64,000 bases of DNA from Wolfiporia cocos (taxonomy: Eukaryota; Basidiomycota; Agaricomycetes; Polyporales; Phaeolaceae): positions 620,001 through 684,000 of the forward strand of contig JACCLO010000005.1 of the NCBI GenBank assembly GCA_029448655.1, given 5' to 3'. The translations under genes were made by a program, and so were the position numbers. The notes beneath the pieces are model-generated. The model saw nothing but the letters and a program-made list of their open reading frames with translations. It searched no databases and had not been told where the DNA came from. Below are positions 56,698 to 64,000 of this stretch, piece by piece. Every line of letters starts with the position of its first letter. Position 1 is the first letter of the stretch.

Positions 56698-57772
56698 GGG
56701 GTACCTGTCACAGATTTTCTGTGACAAGGACATTAGGTACCCGCAGTAGTATATTATTTATGACCAGAGTTCTTTAGCTTGACCTTGTTGTAAGTATTGT
56801 GCTTGCTCTCAAACTTGGGAAACCAAGCTCAGTATATTTGCAAGCTCAGAAGACAAAAGTTCCCTAAAGTGCCCATTGACTCAGTGGACTATTGGCAAGT
56901 TCTTTCTTTAACTCATCAACAAACAATTATATTTGTGAACTCAAATATAGAACAAAAACAGGTATACAACTGGTAAAGACCCAGTCCCCAGACTAGTCAG
57001 TCATGAAGTAAGATGTTGAGCTGTGAAATAGGCACACAGTGGGGTGAAGCATAAACACAACCTAGGGGGCATCCCCCCTAAGCTGAGAATACTAACTCTG
57101 AGTAGTAACTCAGACACTATCCAATGTATATACATGTAGGTGCATCAACTATCTAAGTGCCACCATAAAGTAAGCACCATGCACTGGTAATGGCATAAGC
57201 CTCATAGTGTAAGTACATACAGGTTGAATACCTATTCTATATTCAAGTTCATGAATATAATTATCTACAACAAGTTGAGGACTTGCACTTTGTTTAATAC
57301 CGTAGTTGAGGCTATAGACAAGTTACAAGAACTACTACGACTTTTTATTTTTGATGCACAAACAACTCACCACTAGTCAAGTACAGTACAGGGACTTGTC
57401 ACACAACTGACCCCCTGGAGTCTTGTGATTTTACTGAGTCCAACCTCAGTTGTACTAGCTCATAGGGCTCATTACAGGCTTGACAGATCCAACCCTGTCA
57501 CTGTGTCATATTGATCATTTGATCCACAGATGGCGTTCAACTGCCACTGATTATCATTTCTCTTCATCACTCCTACCCAGTGTTACAGATTGAATATCCA
57601 TTCAGCTAAGTCAACTCAAGGGAGTTTACTTAGTGTCTTGAGTAGCACACTACTCTTTTTGACAGCATCTTAGAGTCAGAGCTTCAAGTATATTTGCTGA
57701 GCCTGGTTTCCCAAATTTGAGAGCAAATATAAGACCCTTGTTGCACAACAAGGTCAAGCTGAAGAGCTCAGC
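56698..57772. other. mosaic of worn LTR fragments
   Basis: Pieces resemble the LTR at 43219 (CAGCTTGACCTTGTTG near 56780; CTCACCACTAG..CAAGTACAGTACAGGG near 57370) and another with TCTGAGT TACT ACTCAGA on the minus strand (57093-57110). No intact unit is present. Confidence 0.55.
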
Positions 57773-58174
57773 TGTTACAGATCGAATATCCATTCAGCTG
57801 AAATAACTAAGTCGAGTTACTCAGCATATCAAATAGCGCAGTACTTGTTGGACTCAGCAGAGTCAGAGCATCGATATACAAGCTGCGGGCTTAATTGCTC
57901 AAGCCATACTACAGTTCCGTCACTGGGGTCATAGTGTCCTTGGTACTGCTACCACTAAGTCCATAAGGCTAGTGTGCTATGATAACAAATACGAAGTGTT
58001 GTGGTTGAGCGCAACAGTGGCGAAATGTAGAAGTCCTGTGGTTAGACACAAGATACGTCGCAAGACCATGGGCATAGGGTTGTTATACATGAAACAGGGG
58101 TCACCATTTGAGCAGGGATCCCTAGAAAGAGACACACGATAAAGTGGTTGAACACTAAGTCCCTTCCTCCAATG

Positions 58175-58412
58175 TGTCACAGATTATTAGGGGCTTGGGA
58201 ACCCCAGTGGCATAATATACCATAAGGCATAACCACACAAAGGTATAAGCCAAATACCTGAGGGCAAGCACCCAGTGTGGGAATATGAACTACACATATA
58301 GTGTGTCCCACCTATAACAGCTGAGCTGTTATAGTGGCCCTTTGGGCTAAGTGGTGTTGGATGTCTGTCCCCATAGAGCACCGGTCTGGGACTGCCAGTG
58401 GTATCTGTAACA
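58175..58412. mobile_element. 238-bp solo LTR nested in the left LTR of the deleted element
   Basis: It starts TGTCACAGATTATTAGGGGC and ends ATCTGTAACA; CAATG lies at 58170-58174 and 58413-58417. It is the intact relative of the split LTR 36640-39568, with the same TATAACAGCTGAGCTGTTATA palindrome. Confidence 0.93.
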
Positions 58413-58508
58413 CAATGAGGTGTCAACAAAAGATATTCAGTAGTCCCTGCGTGGATTATAACAGTGGACCTCCTGTTGGGTTGCCACCACCCGGAAAACC
58501 TCCACCTC

Positions 58509-59106
58509 TGACACAGACATACTGTCTGTGGGACTGGCCCATAGCCAGGGTAACTCCAATAGCCCAACACCGAGTTCCAGGTCCCATGGCACCATGGAGA
58601 GGTGAGGCGACAAGCTGGTCTCGATGGCAGTACGTTGGGTTGACAAAGTCCAACATCCCCAGATGAGCTAGTCGAGGACTAAGAGAGGAGTGGCGGCCCA
58701 CAAGATAGCATGAGAGGGAGTATCATTACTCTAACGTCAAGAATGCTAAACATGAGGACTAGTTCTTTATGCTAGTGTATAAGTACATGGGGGTGCACTA
58801 GTACCTATGAGCCTGCCCTAAGGTGTGAGGGTCCGTGTGCGTAACATAGGCATAAGTAAACATATAGACAAGGCACCAGTAATGGCGCCGAGTCATGTGG
58901 CATAGGGATAGAGATGCCAGTAATGGCGCTCTGGCATAACATAATGAAAGACGCCAGTAAGGGCGCTTCCGCATAGAGGGTGGTGCCGGTAATGGCGCAC
59001 ATGCATAGGGGGTGTGATGTTACTTAGGATAGCTACTTACGAGGCATACAATAGCATAATAACCTTGTAAAGAAATAGCGGTGACACCCCAGAATAATCT
59101 GTGACA
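58509..59106 (-). mobile_element. 598-bp solo LTR nested in the gag fragment
   Basis: It starts TGACACAGACATACTG and ends AATCTGTGACA. Flanks are ACCTC (58504-58508) and CCCTC (59107-59111), one mismatch. The Gly/Pro-rich gag sequence continues on both sides. Confidence 0.88.
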
Positions 59107-59662
59107 CCCTCCAGGAACTCCTCCTCCTCCAGGCACTCTGCCTCTGGGGGGTTTGTTCTGATAGGATTGGCAGTGAGCAGATCACCAGCTGGTGGAGGGT
59201 TAGCAGCCATTCCCCCTGCACCCTGGCCTGCGCTTCCACTTCCTGGAGTAACACTGCTGCCCAAGGCTGTACTTTCCATACCCATGATTCCTCCAGTGGA
59301 GGTGGGGTTTGTTGTCTGTCCTCCTGGTTGTTGTCCATTACCTGCTCAGTTAATCATGAGTGTGGGTGTCATTAGGTTGGTGACTGTTCCAAATTGTTCA
59401 AATGCGGCGCACGTCTGATCCCAAGGATCATTCAAGGATGGGGGGAGTTGTATCCACATGGGTACAAGTCTGTCTGGGGTAGAAACAGTGAGATATCCTC
59501 CTGTCATGAAGAATCCAGCAGGGGGGTCTCTCCGCTTCTGGTTGTAGTAAATATGTCTGTAGATTTCAGGGAGTGGTTGGATCAATTGGTTTAGGAGATC
59601 CAGGTCAAAGCATTGCATTAACTTGCACTCCGGTGAGTGAGTTGGGATAGAGCTCAACCTTC
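59107..59662 (-). pseudogene. gag fragment related to Element 2
   Basis: Minus-strand translation reads FDLDLLNQLIQPLPEIYRHI, RRDPPAGFFMTGGYLTVSTP, NDPWDQTCAAFEQFGTVTNL and MTPTLMIN, then a TGA, then AGNGQQPGGQTTN and MGMESTALGSSVTPGSGSAG. It aligns with 28243-28760 of Element 2, including the same TGA. The remainder of gag and all pol are absent. Confidence 0.85.
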
Positions 59663-60202
59663 TGTTATGGATCGAATATCCATTCAGCTGGGATAACTAA
59701 GTCAAGTTACTCAGTGTATCGAGTAGCGCACTACTTGTCAGTCTCCTCAGAGACAGTACATTGATATACAAGTTGAGGGTTAATTGCTCAACCTTTGAGA
59801 ACGAGTATAAGATCCTTGTAATTCAACATGGTCGAGCTGAGGAACTCGACCGCTAAGTACAGCGGGTTTTTATACTACAATTCGCTACGTGGGGTCATAG
59901 TGTCCATGGTACTGCTACCATTAAGTTCGGCAAGCTAATGTAGTAGGAGAATAAATGAGAAGTGCTGCAGTTGAGCGCAACAAGGGATGAAATGTACAAA
60001 GCATATGGTTATACATATGATATCAGCTAGGACGCGATGGGACAGCGGAATACAGGGCATAGGGTTGTTATACATGAAATGGGGCCTATGGTTGAGTGGA
60101 GGCCCCAAGAACGAGACATGGGGTGGAGCGGTTGAATGCAAAGTCCTCATACCCAGTGAGGCATTCAAGAAAATAATACGGCGTGCTGTGCAGATCATAA
60201 CA

Positions 60203-60450
60203 GAATGTAATGATAGGGGTATGGTGGTTGAACACCATCAGTCAATCAAATGATAAATATGAAATGATGACAGAGCTGGATCTGTCAGAGCTGAAATGCT
60301 GATGTAAAACTAGTACAATTGGGGTTGAACCTGATGAGGTCATGAATGCCAGGGGTGTTGGTTGCACAACAAGTCCCTGTCTCATATTCACACAATGGTG
60401 AGTTCTGTGGGTGTTCAAGATAAATATAAATGACCATAACAAAAGGCAGA
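60203..60450 (-). repeat. LTR remnant next to the right palindrome arm
   Basis: 60203-60441 ends CCATAACA and resembles the far part of the LTR 49387-50599 (GAGTTCTGTGGGTGTTCAAG; GGTGGTTGAACACCATCA), truncated at the deleted element. Confidence 0.6.
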
Positions 60451-60510
60451 TTAATGTGTCTTGTCTATAGAACTTATATCCTTGACTTAGGATATTGCAC
60501 AAATGACAAG

Positions 60511-61115
60511 TAGTGATGTGCAAAGCACGGCTCAAAGCCGTTAGCCGGGCCTGGCCGAGCTGACTTAAGCCAGGCCGAGCCGAGCCTGGGGGGCAGCTTA
60601 AGATGGCTCAGGGCCCGGCTTGGATCGTGAGCTGGCCGTAGCCAAGCCCCGAGCCGGCGGCTTTAGGCACGCAGCTGTGGTGTTGTTAAAATTAGCGAAA
60701 ATGATTAAAGATTTTGCATCAATTCACCTTATATGATCTCAACAGCCATTACAATGACTTGTGATCTGCTAACACAGTGCAGAACGTTGTGACTACTGTT
60801 GCGATCGGGGTTGTGATCGAGATCTGAATTTTCGGTCAACATCATAAGCAGCTGTAAAAAACTTGTAGATCAGATTATCAACAAATAGTAGACATATAAG
60901 CATTCTGAATATGTTGTGCTGTCATTTGAACTGCACAAGCCAATAATTCCGAGGTCCTACCTGATTACCCATAAGCCCTGGCCTGAGCCTGAGCTGGGCC
61001 CAAGCCGGCCTGAGCCGTCAAGGAGGGCCCGGCTTGACATTTTACTGAGCCTGAGCCCTTCAAAGCCGGGCCCAAGCCCTGGGCTTTGAGCCGAGCTGTG
61101 CTTTGCACATCACTA
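60511..61115. mobile_element. 605-bp hAT-like MITE
   Basis: Terminal inverted repeats begin TAGTGATGTGCAAAGCAC on both ends, and the 8-bp duplication ATGACAAG lies at 60503-60510 and 61116-61123. An 8-bp duplication and a TAGTG start fit the hAT superfamily. No transposase is inside; the ends are rich in GCCGGGCC/GAGCC subrepeats. The left palindrome arm is the empty site. Confidence 0.93.
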
Positions 61116-63133
61116 ATGACAAGTCCCTTGGACTTGGTGCCAAAGACAATATATTTGTGGACTCAAATATTAAACAAGAACAGGTATATGACCTGTAACA
61201 ATCTGCAACTGAGACCATTGATCTTACAATAGCTTCCTGGTTCTACCATTAAGACAATAAACCTTATGACCTTAATGATGCAATGTAGCACTACTATTAT
61301 CTTGGGCAATTTCTGATGCATACAGTCTGTCCTTATATTATCACTTGCCTAGTAGTTTTGTTGATTTACATACATTTGTGTATCTCCCCATCCAGTAGCT
61401 TTGACACTGGCACATTATAATCAACATGCATGCTACATTCAATGTCAACCAGTCATTGGCATCTGGACATTTGGTGGTTGCCAGTTGCTATCCGTTGTAG
61501 CACATATGAAAATGCAACAGTTAGATCTCATCAGGTCCATCATGATGCATGCAGCCACTGCAGTAGTATTACATATATGTGCTGGCTTCAGTACACAACC
61601 ATGGTTGCAAGTGTCAGGATCCAGTGCATCATAGCCAATTCCAGGCTATATATTGAGTAGTAAGTGCACTTTTGTCGCATTTCCTGCCAAAGAAATTCTC
61701 CTTCAAGGTAATCACCACTCAGTCAATCCTGCACCGGTTCAGACCGGTCCTGGGACCGCTGTAGGACCGCTGGCCTGATTAGAACTGGCCTTTAGTCCGG
61801 TCTCTCATCGCCCATGTCGCTCCAGTCATAGTCCTGGTCCTCGGTCCTGCCCAAGACATACAAAAGACAGGACCGGACCGGATCTCACGATTTTAGTACT
61901 ACTTCACAGCGGTAGAAGCGTATGAGAAGGTAAGGCACGGGAAACAGCGAACAGTGACAAATTTCAATTCAGGGAAAGGGGGAATCTGCTGGAAAAGCAA
62001 GTGGCGGCGTCTTCAGGGCGCATGACGTGAAGCGGTGGTGATGGAGGATGTGAAGAGAAAAGGACTGTGGGTGAGGCACTGGTGCTGAATATGAAACTCA
62101 CTCGAACGGAAGCCGGACTGTCCAAAGAAGAAAGACTGCCATCCTCGAGAGGCTGATTCATTGGCCTACGGCCGATCCCTTACACAGCCGGGAGGATGAA
62201 TCGATGCCCCCCGGGGCAAATTAAATCATTTTGAAACTGCGAGTTGCCGCGCTCGTTGTACAATTCAGTCCGAGCAACGCAAATACAAAAACATGATGTC
62301 TCGGATCATTGGAAGGGCTCCAACGGACAAAAAATGCATGGATGAATGGAATTCAGTCATCCAGCCCGAATCTCACTTAATGCTCAGGTTGCAATTCGTC
62401 AAGCTCGATATTGTGGACATTGGGTTCCGATGTGCTACGCTTGTGTTTTCGGCAGTCCCAAACGAGACTAGACATGTACGGCTTCATTCTAGCGAGTTTA
62501 ACGGACGCTCCCAGCATCTCCACCACACCTGACGCTCGTGCCACCGAGAATACTATAAGGGATAAGGTACACTATCCAGTCGCGTGATCCTTCTGAGTGT
62601 GACTAAAATGCCTTCCATAATCACAGAGACATGCAGAGCTCCTGCAAATTCATGACAGCTACTCGAGAATCATGACAGCCAGGCCGAATTATTGACAGAT
62701 GGGCCGAATTGCTGACAGCTGCGCTGAATTGGTGACAGGGAAGCCAAATGAATTGTGAATTGTTTATGTCTACTGATAACCGCGATAGGATCACGATGTT
62801 CGGCGATACAATATATTAGACCCTGCACGAACATCTATCTCGATTTGTGATAAGGTTCAGGGAGCCGAAGGTGTCGCAACAACGAATGGAGAGACATGCA
62901 CATGCTAGTTTTCGGATTATGAGCATCTTTCATTATCTCATGGCCTGCTTGTGCGTTGAGAGGAGAAATTGAAGACATCAGGTTGGTCACAGGTACATAC
63001 CGAGAAGCTAGCAAGGCTCAAGCGGTCCCACATATAAGACGAGTGTAAGTCAGCCACGTTCGTCAGTCGTCTTCAAGTAAACGGACACGGACTCAGCTTT
63101 CTCTCCAGCGCCACTCTACTAACATCCTACACG

Positions 63134-63442
63134 ATGTCCTTTGAAAGTCTCAGTCACGACGACTATGCTCTCCACTTCCTCAGCAGTCACGATGTCGATG
63201 ATGCGAAGACCTTGGGACTCGAGCTTGATCTCGTTCCATACGTTCATCCCCTGCCCTTTGAGGAAGACTCTGTGAAAGACTCTGAGCAAGACTCAGCCCA
63301 GGACGCAAGGGCGAGCGTCACGGGAGACCCGTTCGCGGCCGTCACCATATCAAATGCCACGAGCACCGTGACAATTAATGTACGCGGTAGAACGTTTATA
63401 GGAGTCTTCAGGCCACCCCGTGGTATGTGGTCGTTGCTGTAG
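63134..63442 (+). pseudogene. truncated duplicate of the hypothetical gene (exon 1 only)
   Basis: The sequence is the same as 47453-47145, with exon 1 at 63134-63422 and the GTATGT donor retained. The acceptor ATGCACAG and 7 bp of exon 2 are present, then the sequence changes (TTAAGGCTCC), so the normal C-terminus is lost. Confidence 0.85.
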
Positions 63443-63538
63443 TATTGTACATGATCATAATCCTACATGACTGTTGGTTTCATGCACAGTGGCTATTAAG
63501 GCTCCAACCATATAATATACATGTACAGAAAATCGGTA

Positions 63539-63600
63539 AATATATGGTATATGGTATATACATGGTATATACATGGTATATACATGGTATACATGGTTTT
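63539..63600. repeat. (ACATGGTATAT)n simple repeat
   Basis: Several copies of an 11-bp TACATGGTATA unit lie just beyond the right arm. Confidence 0.85.
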
Positions 63601-64000
63601 CAGACATGAGATTTTGAGGAGATCCTGGCATAGCTATTGTTTTGCTCATATGGTTATGTATATTGTCTCTGCCTTCAGTGACACACTACAGGTATCAGCA
63701 CTTGGCTGATGTGAGGAAAAAACGGGTTCAAATGTTCATAGCAACACCAATAGCAGGGAATGGCTCAGAAATTGTGCACAATGTGCAAGGTGATGAGAAA
63801 CTTGCATGCATTAGCATACACTGCGTGAAGCCGCCGGTTTTCTGACCCCCCGAACTTGGTCAGAACTTGATGATTCTGAACAGATTCTGAGCAAGTTATG
63901 AGGAAATCCCCGGCGATCTACCGAGCATCGTCGAAATCACAGCAGGAATAGGTGCTAATATTCTGAAGCGTTCACGCCCTTACAAGCCAGGGTCTGCACC
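63601..64000. other. unassigned sequence at window end
   Basis: A short frame (63642-63845) reads LADVRKKRVQMFIATPIAGN and may be the edge of a transposon or gene. It is too short to assign. Confidence 0.3.

Larger units (their letters stand above)
57773..60202 (-). mobile_element. internally deleted Element 2 relative, minus strand
   Basis: LTRs at 60202-59663 (540 bp) and 58463-57773 (about 448 bp net) flank only the start of gag. The interior 59662-58464 is interrupted by a 598-bp LTR. All pol is missing. The flanks (TCAGC, GAATG) do not match, so the ends or history are altered. Confidence 0.75.
60451..63496 (-). repeat. right arm of the inverted duplication
   Basis: It is the inverted match of 47091-49523. 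It contains the MITE 60511-61115, the LTR end (to 61200, followed by ATCTG), and exon 1 plus intron of the hypothetical gene. Similarity stops 7 bp into exon 2. Confidence 0.95.

Overview
The window reads as a filamentous basidiomycete chromosome (Agaricomycetes-like). Genes are split by short introns of about 40-60 bases with GT..AG ends, exons are GC-rich, and the recognisable genes are typical fungal housekeeping loci. I see no rRNA, tRNA or CRISPR array. No database was searched; family names rest on recognised motifs.

Bases 1-16.5 kb are a normal gene-bearing segment. It holds the 3' part of a CASTOR/GATS-like ACT-domain gene, a broken short-chain dehydrogenase (SDR) copy, an NDC1-like nuclear-pore membrane protein, an intact SDR paralogue of the broken copy, PEX14 (divergent from the SDR across a 215-bp promoter), an F-box gene, and a KRE6/SKN1 beta-glucan synthesis gene with all exon junctions resolvable.

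From about 16.5 kb to the end the window is a transposon-rich block. Element 1 (17850-26041) is an apparently intact Ty3/Gypsy element. Its 371-bp LTRs look identical, its 5-bp target duplication is perfect, and one 2240-codon gag-dUTPase-protease-RT-RNaseH-integrase frame runs through it. Element 2 (27145-36159) is an older chromodomain Ty3/Gypsy element. It also carries a dUTPase, but between protease and RT, and it has a third ORF with tandem zinc knuckles after pol. It is broken by nonsense codons and by two solo LTRs. From 36.2 to 60.2 kb solo LTRs sit in one another up to three deep. A non-coding LTR element (36773-38885) is at the centre of one nest, and an 86-bp minisatellite surrounds several insertions.

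Element 1, Element 2 and the non-coding element each have an 11-nt primer-binding site 1-2 nt inside the 5' LTR. In each it is complementary to an 11-mer about 30-35 nt after the LTR TATA box. This is the arrangement known from self-priming Tf1/sushi elements. In addition, many LTR families here carry an inverted repeat at the predicted U3/R junction whose stem sequence changes while pairing and the loop motif persist.

A near-identical 2433-bp inverted duplication (47091-49523 and 60451-63496) flanks a 10.9-kb spacer. Its breakpoint cuts a two-exon gene that is complete only in the left arm. A 605-bp hAT-like MITE with an 8-bp duplication sits only in the right arm, which gives a relative order of events.
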